A stretch of 64,000 bases of DNA from Siphonodentalium dalli (Eukaryota; Mollusca; Scaphopoda; Gadilida; Siphonodentaliidae). The position numbers were made by a program, and so were the translations under genes. Positions 44,201-55,170 of this stretch are shown here, one piece after another (the stretch's first letter is position 1; every line of letters begins with the position of its first letter). Where the stretch lies: NCBI GenBank assembly GCA_032622095.1, contig CP136066.1, positions 233,062,961-233,126,960 on the forward strand. Direction: 5' to 3'. The notes below the pieces were generated by a model that had not been told where the DNA came from, ran no database searches, and was given only the letters and a program-made list of their open reading frames with translations.

Positions 44201-44700
44201 TGATTTTCCTGTCCTTTAATCCTGACCAGTGAATCGATTACCATGTGATCATGCCAAGTTTTTTTCCACCGCATGTAGTGCTTATGTGTCAAACATTTGG
44301 GTAATACATGTATTGTGCAATGCGTTGGGTGACTAAAATGAGCAAAATGTTATTTATAAAAGTAACATATTTTTTGCAAAACCCTCTGAAACCCTTGTTA
44401 TCCTTATATTGAACACATGCTGACATATGTGCCTAAAATGTATAACTTAGTGGCATCATGTTGGCGTTTTATTTTGTGACTTTACAGGTATATTGAATTT
44501 TTGATCTTCTTACCAACATTTACTGAAATATATGTTCATAAATTGATAGAATTCCTGAGAGTTCAGTATTATAATATGACAAAAAATCGAGAAAAAACTC
44601 CAGAGAAGAGCTTTAAAACTCAGATAACCTGCAGTATAGGTCAATCTAGGTCAATATAGGTCAGTATTATAATATATGTATGTAATTTTGGACAAATATC
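41217..44700. other. Interior of the long-TIR element, no gene recognised
   Basis: Frames of 60-140 codons on both strands (for example 42,715-42,299 minus) have no known domain. Small local repeats are CAGTCCCAG(G)ATAAGAATATATTG twice at about 42,570-42,625, and a short AGATATTATTATAGCATATTAAG-like repeat at 43,455-43,560. Confidence 0.35.
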
Positions 44701-45261
44701 GAGGAATAGTTCAGGCTCAGCTCACACCATTAACAATTTTATAAAAATGAGTTTTGACCTTTGACCTTGGCCTCAAGGTCATCTGGGTGATTGTAATGCT
44801 TGAGTCTCAGTCTTGTAATGTACGCTGATATATATGCAAACAAATCTGGAATGTGGTGGCATTTAGTGCGCATGTCAAATAGGTGGGACTTTATCTTCAT
44901 TTGTTCATGGAATTTTTGCAATTATTCGGATGAACAACTGACTTTTTGAGCTTCAATATGAAAAGTTCTCAAGATGTTTGTAGATTTTGTTATAAAGGTG
45001 ACTAATATGGCCTATTTGAAATCATATTTATGTAATTTTGGTATGTATAAGTAATGTGTTGTCTTATACCTCATACAGCCTGTGAAAAATAGAAATTTTG
45101 ACATTTGACCTTGACCCCAAGGTCATCAAGGTCACTTTCACGCTTGGGTCTCGCTCTTATATTGACCCCCATATCATGAACTATGTGTATACCAAGTTTC
45201 ATGCTTTTATCCAATTTTGCACACTTTGGCCATTTTTGGGACCTCAGAGCCTCTACTATAT

Positions 45262-45703
45262 CAAATCCAGTCGTAAGTCGGGATTTTTTTTTTACCCTGT
45301 GCCAATGCATTCTCTTATATATGCGAGTCGACCATAGGTCGCCTCGCATATATAAGAGAATGCATTGGCCTAACAAATTTTTACAATTTTTATAATATTT
45401 TCTTGTATTCTTTAACAATTTTATAATTTCACCCATACAGAGCCCCAGACAAACATGAGCAGACGACACTCTTCTATGTGCTTCTATATATCTGTGGGGC
45501 TCCCTGCAGGGTAATGCATGGATTTTTTTTTATTTTATGTCCTAAAAATTGTAAGAAATATTTATTTAAAAAAAATGATAAAAAATTGTTAGGCCAATGC
45601 ATTCTCTTATATACGCGAGGCGTCCTATGGTCGACTCGCATATATAAGAGAATGCATTGGCACAGGGTAAAAAAATCCCGACTTACGACTGGATTTGATA
45701 TGG
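45262..45703. mobile_element. Hairpin-arm element inserted in a terminal repeat
   Basis: Outer inverted flanks TATCAAATCCAGTCGTAAGTC-GGGATTTTTTT (45,263 on, inverse to 45,703) lead into ACCCTGTGCC. Then come hairpin arms at 45,301-45,369 and 45,593-45,661. Comparison with the element's left TIR (CCATATTAGTAGAGGC) shows the uninterrupted right TIR would read GCCTCTACTAATATGG, so ATAT/TATA is the probable duplicated target. The AT-rich spacer itself holds an 88-bp-family unit (45,426-45,517). Confidence 0.7.
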
Positions 45704-45774
45704 CGGGTCACATATTGTTGTGTATTATCTTCATTACTGGAGGTTAATAAACAAATAAACAAATAATTTCAGGT

Positions 45775-46300
45775 TTCACGGTATGCGAGTTATTTTAGGA
45801 AATTGTATTAAAACTGATCTAGTGATCTGGCCGTGTCAATGGAGCTATAGCGATGGGGATATCTCACAGTACAACACATTTCGGGTTTTCGCGGATGTAT
45901 ATTCACTGATGTCTCATTGTTGTAACTGTTATGACTGCGTTAAATGCTTTCGATGTTTAGGTATGAACAATGGCTGGACCACGCTTAAAGATTTTATTGC
46001 GGGAACACAATGCATAATATAACAGCTAACTTTGCTGATGACGTACGTCTGGGTTGGAATTTAGAATAAAGGTCGTATTGCGAAGTATCGGGTGTGTATT
46101 TAATCTGATTCGTATATTTTTGATCCGCATTTAGAGGCTTCCGGTGTGGTGAATGAGAAACCTGCAGTAATAAGCCATAATGTTTGTAATAATTTGAAGG
46201 ATTAGTTGTTTTAACGGAATTCTGAGGTGGTGCATTCATGAAACTAATATATTTTATACTATAATTTATATATATGCCTAACAATATGATCTTGAGGGTT
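45775..46300 (+). repeat. Repeat with Cys-rich frame, copy 2
   Basis: Inverted match of 5770-6315 over about 500 bp, continuing to the shared CTGAGGTGGTGCATT and TATATATATGCCTAA region. Left boundary near 45,775 and right boundary near 46,300. I found no terminal repeats. Confidence 0.65.
45783..46022 (+). pseudogene. Cys-rich reading frame, possible BIR-domain relic
   Basis: A 79-codon frame. Its second half (from 45,879) is shared with copy 1 at complement 6221-6069, including the stop. Visible pattern: W-P near residue 17, then F-A-D-V, then D-C-V-K-C-F-R-C, a Trp seven residues after the second Cys and an Asp five residues later. In BIR domains (IAP family) the order is WP, LA-AGF, D-V-CF-C, W, D, E-H. 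Here the E-H pair appears only in the +1 frame (GAACAC at about 46,006), at the expected 16-residue distance. So this may be a frameshifted BIR fragment copied within a repeat. The identification rests on short motifs and may be wrong. Confidence 0.25.
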
Positions 46301-46395
46301 ATGGGCTATGGATCCAGATGGATCCACATGGGCTATGGATCCACATGGATCCACATGGGCTATGGATCCACATTATGGATCCACATAAGCATGCT
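46295..46395 (+). repeat. GGATCC-containing short tandem repeat
   Basis: GGGCTATGGATCCACATGGATCCACAT-type units repeat about three times, with seven GGATCC sites within 90 bp or so. Confidence 0.85.
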
Positions 46396-47031
46396 GAAGG
46401 GAACATTCCCACCAGGAATTGTGGGAACCGATATATGTATTATGTGTAATGCATAGCTCTAATTAGTCTAAGATAAGATAAAGATAAGTTTAATTGGCAA
46501 AACATCATTATAAGGAGAGTATGCATACATAATAACATATAATTGTACATTGTGTATTGAACAATAATAAATGATGGTAATGTATAAATTCTAAATGTGC
46601 ATTATAGAATCGTATCGTCTGCATTTATTCATTGATTTTTGATACGATGCTCATCGCGTGCGGAGAATAATCTTCGGATTATATGACAAATTGAAGTGCA
46701 TGTATTTGAAATATTGTTGGATAGGATTTTGACAAGCTGTTCAGTTTGGGTCATGCTTTCAAAGTCTGGGAACTATGTCTTCATAATGTTTATGAGTTCG
46801 AGACGCGGTGTGTGGTATTATAAGCACTGCATTCTAAAAGAATGTCTTGTAAGACAAAACTGTCGACATCATGCAGAGAGAACATTTGGTCACAAAGCGA
46901 CTAATTCCATACTGTGCAAATATTTCTATAATGACGTCGTACCCTATTCGTAATAATTATCTGTCATCGTTCATTATGCGAAAGCAAGCTCCATGCAGAA
47001 TTCAGTCCCCTGCTAGGCAGGAATTACCGCT
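46396..47031. other. Unannotated stretch, possible LINE tail on minus strand
   Basis: AAGATAAGATAAAGATAAGTTTAATTGGC at about 46,470-46,500 is the inverse of a (TTATC)n tail like that of the LINE at 60.3 kb and may mark a LINE 3' end. No coding match was found to the left. Confidence 0.3.
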
Positions 47032-47362
47032 AGGGGAGACCCGGGCAAAGCGGACCAGTAAGGTTTTCTTGTATAAATTGCAACCGGCAATCATAAATTT
47101 TAGCACTGTCAGTTTCTAATCATGTTGGCATAACATTTGACGTAGGATGTATTCAGATGCATGTACAATAATTGTAAATTTGGTAAAATCGTAAAATGTC
47201 GACGAAAATGTTCTACTGGGTTTATTATAGCTGGTTCTCTGTGAAAATGTATAAAAACTAACCCAACACGAAACGACCTTATCCTAAAATGCGGATAGAA
47301 TCGGAATAATTTGCTAGTATTGAAATAATAAAGGTGATCGGCTTTGCCCGGGTCTCCCCTAC
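47032..47362. mobile_element. MITE with TAGGGGAGACCCGGGCAAAGC ends
   Basis: Perfect 20-bp inverted ends (GGGGAGACCCGGGCAAAGC at the left, its inverse at the right) with TA at each extremity. This fits a TA target. The interior of about 290 bp is non-coding. Confidence 0.8.
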
Positions 47363-47828
47363 ACATAATGTGAAGAAATCGCACATGTATTTATTTGAGA
47401 CTTTTGCAGGTTACAATACATTCTGCATTATTCTGAAAATCTGAACTGTCCATATTCATTTGAAAATTGTCTACTAGATCAAGCCAGAATGAAATGTAAC
47501 TGACAAAACACTTCAATGAAATATATTAGATTTAATTAAGAAAATATACATGCCTGCAACGGCCAGACATAGTGTAGCGAGGGGAATGAACTCTGTTTTG
47601 CAGCTTGATGCAAAAGGTGTCTACGGATGTCGTCCGACATTCATGTATCTTTCCTTCGGCTACGGGTTAACCCAAAATGTATTTCTACCGATAATAAACG
47701 CAGAATTGAAACAACAAACGCGATATAACGAAAGTAATTCGATATAATTGTATACTACCGAAGGCGTTAAAGATAAATCATATATATTTTACAGTGAAAT
47801 AAATGCGATATCATGTCAAGCAAAAATG
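47363..47828. other. Unannotated stretch
   Basis: No gene or repeat recognised. Confidence 0.3.
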
Positions 47829-48269
47829 CAAGTTAATAGTGCGTCTGTCATTTGCAGAATGAGGTACCCAGAGGGTGAATTTATTGAAGTTATCCCACAC
47901 AGCGGGCTAGTATAATCTAATTCACACTCTGAGGACCTCATTCTGCTTAGGTCTCATCTTCTGGGAAGTACTATAGTCTAAAATTAACTTTGTTTTTGGT
48001 TACTTTATTACCTTCTGGGAAGTTTCTGTATGCCCTAATTTGCAGAAGATAAAATGCATAATTGAGGTGACTAATGGGTGAAAATCACAAACTTCAACTG
48101 CACGGGGAACTTCAATCTGATTCTAGGTCTCCCATAGCAGTTGAGGCCTGAGCAGAATGAGGTCCCCAGTGGGTGAATTTGGTGACGCTAAGATAGCGGG
48201 ATAGCGTAACTAAATTCACCCTCTGGGGACCTCATTCTGCAAATGACAGACACACTATTTGCAGGCTTG
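47829..48269 (+). mobile_element. hAT-like MITE with hairpin arms, copy D
   Basis: Arms at 47,854-47,946 and 48,152-48,240. The right terminus is CACACTATTTGCAGGCTTG. The left terminus CAAGTTAATAGTGCG has a small deletion. No 8-bp duplication is found. A solo right end (TGACAGACACACTATTTGCAGGCTTG) lies nearby at 48,354-48,380, so the site has been rearranged. Confidence 0.75.
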
Positions 48270-48380
48270 GCCAGTAATGTTTGACTTCCTTTCCAAACTT
48301 GACTGATTATAAAAGTTTAATGTTTAACCCACAGGCTCTCAATGGGTTAAATGACAGACACACTATTTGCAGGCTTGTAC

Positions 48381-48696
48381 GGATCGGCTATAAATATGAG
48401 CGCAACAACCACGTGTATACATAGGTGGGTGGCAGCTTGTATTATTGTGCGCATGGTGTGGGTGATTTATTAGCACTGAACTCTAATCGATGTTTGATAA
48501 CCTCTTCCCCCTCAGATTACGGGAGTACATAATAGTTGGGTACTTTGCTGTATAAAGATATTTTATTGTGAACCCATTTTGTAAAAGAAAGGAACGCACG
48601 CTGAGATGATATTTGATGGGGAAGTCAAGTATTGTCCGTTTTGAATGGGGTTTACAATGCACATCACCGGAGGAAAAGTCATATCACGAAACAGGA
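48381..48696. other. Unannotated stretch
   Basis: Nothing recognised. Confidence 0.3.
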
Positions 48697-49446
48697 CGTG
48701 ATGTGAGATTGTGTGGGTCGTGATGTGAGATTGTGTGGGTCGTGATGTGAGATTGTGTGGGTCGTGATGTGAGATTGTGTGGGTCGTGATGTGAGATTGT
48801 GTGGGTCGTGATGTGAGATTGTGTGGGTCGTGATGTGATATTGTGTGGGACGTGATGTGAGATTGTGTGGGTCGTGATGTGAGATTGTGTGGTTCGTGAT
48901 GTGAGATTGTGTGGGTCGTGATGTGAGATTGTGTGGGTCGTGATGTGAGATTGTGTGGGTCGTGATGTGAGATTGTGTGGGTCGTGATGTGAGATTGTGT
49001 GGGTCGTGATGTGAGATTGTGTGGGTCGTGATGTGAGATTGTGTGGTTCGTGATGTGAGATTGTGTGGTTCGTGATGTGAGATTGTGTGGGTCGTGATGT
49101 GAGATTGTGTGGGTCGTGATGTGAGATTGTGTGGTTCGTGATGTGAGATTGTGTGGGTCGTGATGTGAGATTGTGTGGGTCGTGATGTGAGATTGTGTGG
49201 GTCGTGATGTGAGATTGTGTGGGTCGTGATGTGAGATTGTGTGGGTCGTGATGTGAGATTGTGTGGGTCGTGATGTGAGATTGTGTGGGTCGTGATGTGA
49301 GATTGTGTGGGTCGTGATGTGAGATTGTGTGGGTCGTGATGTGAGATTGTATGGGTCGTGATGTGAGATTGTGTGGGTCGTGATGTGAGATTGTGTGGGT
49401 CGTGATGTGAGATTGTGTGGGTCGTGATGTGAGATTGTGTGGGTGG
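48697..49446. repeat. 22-bp minisatellite, 34 units
   Basis: Unit CGTGATGTGAGATTGTGTGG + GT, in strict phase from 48,697 to 49,446. The few variants (GGTTCG, GGGACG, TGATATTG, TGTATGGG) are single-base. The minus strand is open in a frame of 288 codons with a 22-residue peptide period. That is a by-product of a unit without stop codons. Confidence 0.97.
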
Positions 49447-49709
49447 TGCCCAGTGTTTAGATTTTTTAGATATTCTACACAGTGTGGAACAATCTTCCCG
49501 ACGATCTCAGACTTACGAATGACAATGGAATTCCGCAAACTTTTAAACACTTACCTTTTTAAAATCGCACATAGAGTCAACTGATTTAATCTCTTCGTTA
49601 ATGGCTGTTTTATGATTTTTATTATCAGACTTTTAACTACAGATGTCTTTTGAGCATCTTTTTAGGATTCGTGTATCTCTTTGATTCAGCTCAACTCACT
49701 TTAACCCTG
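49447..49709. other. Spacer between two minisatellites
   Basis: Unique-looking DNA. The minus strand near 49,460-49,550 could encode a short non-repetitive N-terminus for the repeat frame, but no gene signal supports it. Confidence 0.3.
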
Positions 49710-52700
49710 GGAATTCGACAGGACCCACCATCACCATGGCAATTCAACAGGACCCACAATCACCATGGCAATTCAACAGGACCCACCATCACCATGGCAA
49801 TTCAACAGGACCCATCATCATGGAAATTCGACATGACCCCATCATCGTCATCGTGTCAATTCGGCAGGACCCACCATCACCATGGCAATTCAACAGGACC
49901 CACCATCACCATGGCAATTCAACAGGACCCATCATCACCATGGCAATTCAACAGGACCAATCATCACCATGGCAATTCAACAGGACCCATCATCATGGAA
50001 ATTCGACATGACCCCATCATCGTCATCGTGTCAATTCAACAGGATCCATCACCGTCATATAAATTCGGCAGGACCCATCAGCATCATGGCAATTCGGCAG
50101 GACCCACCATCATCATGGGAATTTAACAGGACCCATCATCATCATGGGAATTCAGCATGACCCACCATCATCATGGGAATTCGGCATGACCCAGCATCAT
50201 CATGGGAATTCAGCATGACCGACCATCATCATGGGAATTTAACAGGACCCATCATCATCATGGGAATTCAGCATGACCCAGCATCATCATGGGAATTCAG
50301 CATGACCGACCATCATCATGGGAATTCAGCAGGACCCATCATCATCATGGCAATTCAGCATGACCGACCATCATCATCATGGGAATTTAACAGGACCCAC
50401 CATCATCATGGGAATTCAGCATGACCCAGCATCATCATGGGAATTCAGCATGACCGACCATCATCATGGCAATTCGGCCGAACCCATCATCATCATGGCA
50501 ATTCAGCAGGACCCATAACCGTCATAGAAATTCGGCAGGATGGCAATTCAGCAGGACCCATAACCGTCATAGAAATTCGGCAGGATGGCAATTCAGCAGG
50601 ACCCATAACCGTCCTAGAAATTCGGCAGGACCCACCATCATCATGGGAATTCAACAGGACCCAGCATCATCATGGGAATTCAGCATGACCGACCATCATC
50701 ATGGGAATTCAGCATGACCCACCATCATCATGGGAATTCAGCATGACCGACCATCATCATGGGAATTCAGCATGACCCACCACCATCATGGGAATTCAGC
50801 ATGACCCACCATCATCATGGCAATTCAGCAGGACCCATAACCGTCATAGAAATTCGGCAGGATGGCAATTCAGCAGGACCCATAACCGTCATAGAAATTC
50901 GGCAGGATGGCAATTCAGCAGGACCCATAACCGTCATAGAAATTCGGCAGGTCCCACCAGAATCATGGCAATTCGACAGGACCCACCATCATCGTGGCAA
51001 TTCGGCATGACCCACCATCATCATGGCAATTCGGCAGGACCCATCATCATCATCATGGAAATTAAGCAGGACCCATCATCATGGCAATTCGGCAGTACCC
51101 ACCATCATCATGGCAATTCGGCAGGACCCATCATCATCATCATGGAAATTAATCAGGACCCATCATCATGGCAATTCGGCAGGACCCACCATCATCATGG
51201 CAATTCGGCAGGACCTATCATCATCATGGCAATTCGGCAGGACCCATCAGCATCATGGCAATTCGGCAGTACCCACCATCATCATGGCAATTCGGCAGGA
51301 CCCACCATCATCATGGCAATTCGGCAGTACCCACCATCATCATGGCAATTCGGCAGGACCCATCATCATCATGGCAATTCGGCAGTACCCACCATCATCA
51401 TGGCAATTCGGCAGGACCCATCATCATCATGGAAATTCGGCAGTACCCACCATCATCATAGAAATTCGGCAGGACCCACCATCGCCATGGCAATTCGGCA
51501 GGACCCACCATCATCATGGGAATTCAACAGGACCCATCATCATGGCAATTCGGCATGACCCACCATCATCATGGCAATTCGGCATGACCCACCATCATCA
51601 TGGCAATTCGGCAGGACCCACCATCATCATGGGAATTCAACAGGACCCATCATCATCATGGGAACTCAGCATGACCCATCATCATCATGGGAACTCAGCA
51701 TGACCGACCATCATCATGGCAATTCAACAGGATCCATCACCGTCATATAAATTCGGCAGGACCCATCAGCATCATTGCAATTCGGCAGGACCCACCATCA
51801 TCATGGGAATTTAACAGGACCCATCATCATCATGGGAATTCAGCATGACCCACCATCATCATGGGAATTCAGCATGACCCAGCATCATCATGGCAATTCG
51901 GCAGGACCCACCATCATCATGGGAATTCAGCAGGACCCATAACCGTCATAGAAATTCGGCAGGACCCACCAGAATCATGGCAATTCGACAGGACCCACCA
52001 TCATCGTGGCAATTCGGCATGACCCACCATCATCATGGCAATTCGGCAGGACCCATCATCATCATCATGGAAATTAAGCAGGACCCACCATCATCGTGGC
52101 AATTCGGCAGTACCCACCATCATCATGGCAATTCGGCAGGACCCATCATCATCATGGAAATTCGGCAGTACCCACCATCATCATAGAAATTCGGCAGGAC
52201 CCACCATCGCCATGTCAATTCGGCAGGACCCACCATCATCATGGGAATTCAACAGGACTCATCATCATCATCATGGAAATTAAGCAGGACCCATCATCAT
52301 GGCAATTCGGCAGGACCCATCATCATCATGGGAATTCAGCATGACCCACCATCATCATGGGAATTCAGCATGACCCACCATCATCATGGCAATTCGGCAT
52401 AACCCACCATCATCATGGCAATTCGACAGGACCCACCATCAACATGGCAATTCAGCAGGACCAATCACCGTCATAGAAATTCGGCAGGACCCACCAGCAC
52501 CATGGCAATTCGACAGGACCCACCATCATCATGTCAATTCGGCAGGACCCACCATCGCCATGGCAATTCAGCAGGACCCACCATCATCATGGCAATTCGA
52601 CAGGACCCACCATCATCATGGCAATTCGGCAGGACCCACCATCATCATGGCAATTCGGCAGGACCCATCATCATCATGAAAATTCGACAGGACCCACGTC

Positions 52701-53297
52701 ATCATAACAATTCGGCAGGACCCATCAGCATCATGGCAATTAGGCAGTACCCATCATCATCGTGGCAATTCGGCAGTATCCATCATCATCATGGCAATTC
52801 GGCAGTACCCATCATCACCATGGCAATTTGGCATGACCCATCATCACCATGGCAATTCGGCAGGACCCATCATCATCATCGTGGCAATTCGGCAGTATCC
52901 ATCATCATCATGGCAATTCGGCAGGACCCATCATCACCATGGCAATTCGGCAGGACCCATCATCACCATGGCAATTCGGCAGGACCCATCATCATCATCA
53001 TGGCAATTCGGCAGGACCCATCATCACCATGGCAATTCGGCAGGACCCATCATCACCATGGCAATTCGGCAGGACCCATCATCATCATCATGGCAATTCG
53101 GCAGGACCCATCATCACCATGGCAATTCGGCAGGACCCATCATCACCATGGCAATTCGGCAGGACCCATCATCATCATCATGGCAATTCGGCAGGACCCA
53201 TCATCACCATGGCAATTCGGCAGGACCCATCATCACCATGGCAATTCGGCAGGACCCATCATAATCATCATGGCAATTCGGCAGTACTCACCACCAT
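49710..53297 (+). repeat. 29-bp minisatellite, about 120 units with higher-order structure
   Basis: Unit GGCAATTCGGCAGGACCCAC + CATCATCAT. Variants differ in CGGCAGG/CAGCATG/CAACAGG and in the number of CAT triplets. The right end (about 52,920-53,270) is a 90-bp higher-order repeat (29+29+32) present four times. Another mosaic with CATAACCGTCATAGAAATTC lies at about 50,510-50,620, 50,840-50,950 and 51,930. 29 bp is not a multiple of three, so one translation cycles through all frames, giving open frames up to 303 codons rich in His, Ser and Ile. I do not regard them as genes. Confidence 0.95.
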
Positions 53298-53309
53298 GCA
53301 TCGTGGAGA

Positions 53310-53874
53310 ACATCAGGACCACGTGACTAGGGGTGGCTATAACTAGTCTACATATCCAAACGATCAGGACCACGTGACTAGGGGTGGCTATAACTAGTCT
53401 ACATATCCAAACGATGAGGACCACGTGACTAGGGGTGGCTATAACTAGTCTACATATCCAAACGATGAGGACCACGTGACTAGGGGTGGCTATAACTAGT
53501 CTACATATCCAAACGATGAGGACCACGTGACTAGGGGTGGCTATAACTAGTCTACATATCCAAACGACGAGGACCACGTGACTAGGGGTGGCTATAACTA
53601 GTCTACATATCCAAACGATGAGGACCACGTGACTAGGGGTGGCTATAACTAGTCTACATATCCAAACGATGAGGACCACGTGACTAGGGGTGGCTATAAC
53701 TAGTCTACATATCCAAACGATGAGGACCACGTGACTAGGGGTGGCTATAACTAGTCTACATATCCAAACGATGAGGACCACGTGACTAGGGGTGGCTATA
53801 ACCAGTCTACATATCCAAACGACGAGGACCACGTGACTAGGGGTGGCTATAACTAGTCTACATATCCAAACGAT
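53310..53874 (+). repeat. 51-bp minisatellite, 11 units, each with CACGTG
   Basis: Unit GAGGACCACGTGACTAGGGG + TGGCTATAACTAGTCTACAT + ATCCAAACGAT. CACGTG lies at 53,320 and every 51 bp thereafter, eleven times. Variation is limited to GATCAGG/GATGAGG/GACGAGG and one CCAGTC. 51 is a multiple of three, giving the 249-codon minus-strand frame with a hydrophobic 17-residue repeat. Confidence 0.97.
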
Positions 53875-54500
53875 GAATAATGTTGCACATCTGTATACAT
53901 AACGATGATGAACAGTTCTAACTACGGCAAAACGTAATGTCCTTGGTTGGCCTGCATTAGGAACATGTATATACTCGAACAAAGAAAGGCCAAAGATCTC
54001 CCCTACAAAATAGGGCTCGATAACATGTTAAATCCTTTGATGTATTAAATGATGAATCGCCTATCTATTGTGCGTTCAATAGACTTATCTACTCACGCGT
54101 AATTAAACATTCCATTTGAAGTCTAATTTTAAAAAATAAACACGTTTTATCATCGGAGTCAAGCGTTAACTACGCGTTAAGTTTTTCAATAGACGAGTTT
54201 AATTTAGAAATTAGCTGTGGTTAGGGAGAGCTTTAACTCAAGCTGTTGTACGCTTTGTGGTCACCCAACCGCGGGCACTTCACTCGTGGAGGTCCGTATG
54301 CGGTCGCTTTGATGCACAGGCATTGAGGTGGTGATCCGATATGTCTTCTACTGAGACCACAGCGTCCGTCCTGCATATATGGTTCATATTAGGAGTCGTT
54401 CGATTCACTTGTTTGTTGTTTAATATTGTACTCAGTGCTCCCGAGGCCCAATCGAGCTATAATTATATGTCGCCTCTGGAATTTAAAGTCATCCACTTTT
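53875..54500. other. Unannotated stretch
   Basis: A 60-codon frame from 54,341 begins with a hydrophobic stretch (VLHIWFILGVVRFTCLLFNI) and runs into a MITE end. No evidence for an exon. Confidence 0.3.
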
Positions 54501-54750
54501 TTAAAGGTCCACTTAATCTTTGAGTACCCGATAATTTCTAAACAGAGTAAATGTTCTTGACTATTGTTGGTATGATATAAAATCAGATATATATATTCTA
54601 CAAGGATACAGAAGAGCTGTGGCCTAGGAGTGTCCAATGATAAAGATGCTGAGATTCAGTCCAAGCCTCTTTATTTACTCAGAATGCATACACAATCAAA
54701 ACTAAGAGATAGAGTTATTCCCCTTCCACTGAGAATAATAAACTGGCAGT
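54501..54750 (+). mobile_element. AAAGGTCC-ended MITE, truncated
   Basis: TTAAAGGTCCACTTAATCTTTG at the left. A half of the family hairpin (GATAGAGTTATTCCCCTTCCACTG) lies at about 54,708-54,731. The right end is missing, joined to the tandem repeats that follow. Confidence 0.6.
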
Positions 54751-54779
54751 ACAGGTAACAGGCCAGAACAAAATCAAGC

Positions 54780-55170
54780 AGAACACACTGCGTACCCATG
54801 TCTGGGACTGCCACTCTGTGACACTAGCATGGTGCGACGGACCACATTTCATTTCAACAGACCACCCCATGTCCGGGGCTGCGACCCTGCATGCGACACT
54901 AACATGGTGCGACGAGCCACATTTCATTTCAACAGATCGCCCCCCCCCCATGTCCGGGGCTGCGACACTATGACACCAACATGGTGCGACGAGCCACATT
55001 TCATTTAAACAGATCGCCCCCATGTCCGGGGCTGCGACACTATGACACCAACATGATGCGGCACATTTCATTTCAACAGACCGCCCCCCCCATGTCCGGG
55101 GCTGCGACACTGGGACACTAACATGATGCGACGAACCACATTTCATTTCAACAGACCCGAAATATGCACC
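54780..55170 (-). repeat. 70-81 bp degenerate tandem repeat, five units
   Basis: CCCATGTCCGGGGCTGCGAC and ACATTTCATTTCAACAGA recur, with CCCATG at about 54,795, 54,866, 54,947, 55,018 and 55,090. Includes a C10 run at 54,940-54,949. Confidence 0.8.

Larger units (their letters stand above)
40487..45714. mobile_element. 5.2-kb long-TIR element, non-autonomous, with nested insertions
   Basis: TATGTGACCCGCCATAT (40,487) is inverted as ATATGGCGGGTCACATA (to 45,714). The inverted similarity extends about 180-200 bp: AGTAGAGGCTG, GGATAAAAGCATGAAA, TTGGTA-ACA-ATA, GCGAGACCCAA and TGACCTTGAGGTCAAGGTCA all have inverted counterparts at 45,071-45,261. TA at both extremities would suit a Tc1/mariner-like target, but this is weak. 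The interior has no transposase and no frame above about 140 codons. A SINE lies near the left end. A hairpin-arm element has split the right TIR. Confidence 0.6.

Noticed and set aside
48684-49550. 288-codon minus-strand open frame, His/Thr/Pro-rich
   Set aside because: It is the translation of a 22-bp tandem repeat without stops; there is no independent coding evidence.
52415-53326. 303-codon plus-strand open frame and its overlapping relatives from 49.6 to 53.3 kb
   Set aside because: All arise from the 29-bp minisatellite, which is open in every forward frame; overlapping frames of equal quality argue against a gene.
53233-53982. 249-codon hydrophobic minus-strand frame
   Set aside because: Translation of the 51-bp tandem repeat (17 codons per unit). 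Nothing precedes it as a promoter or signal.
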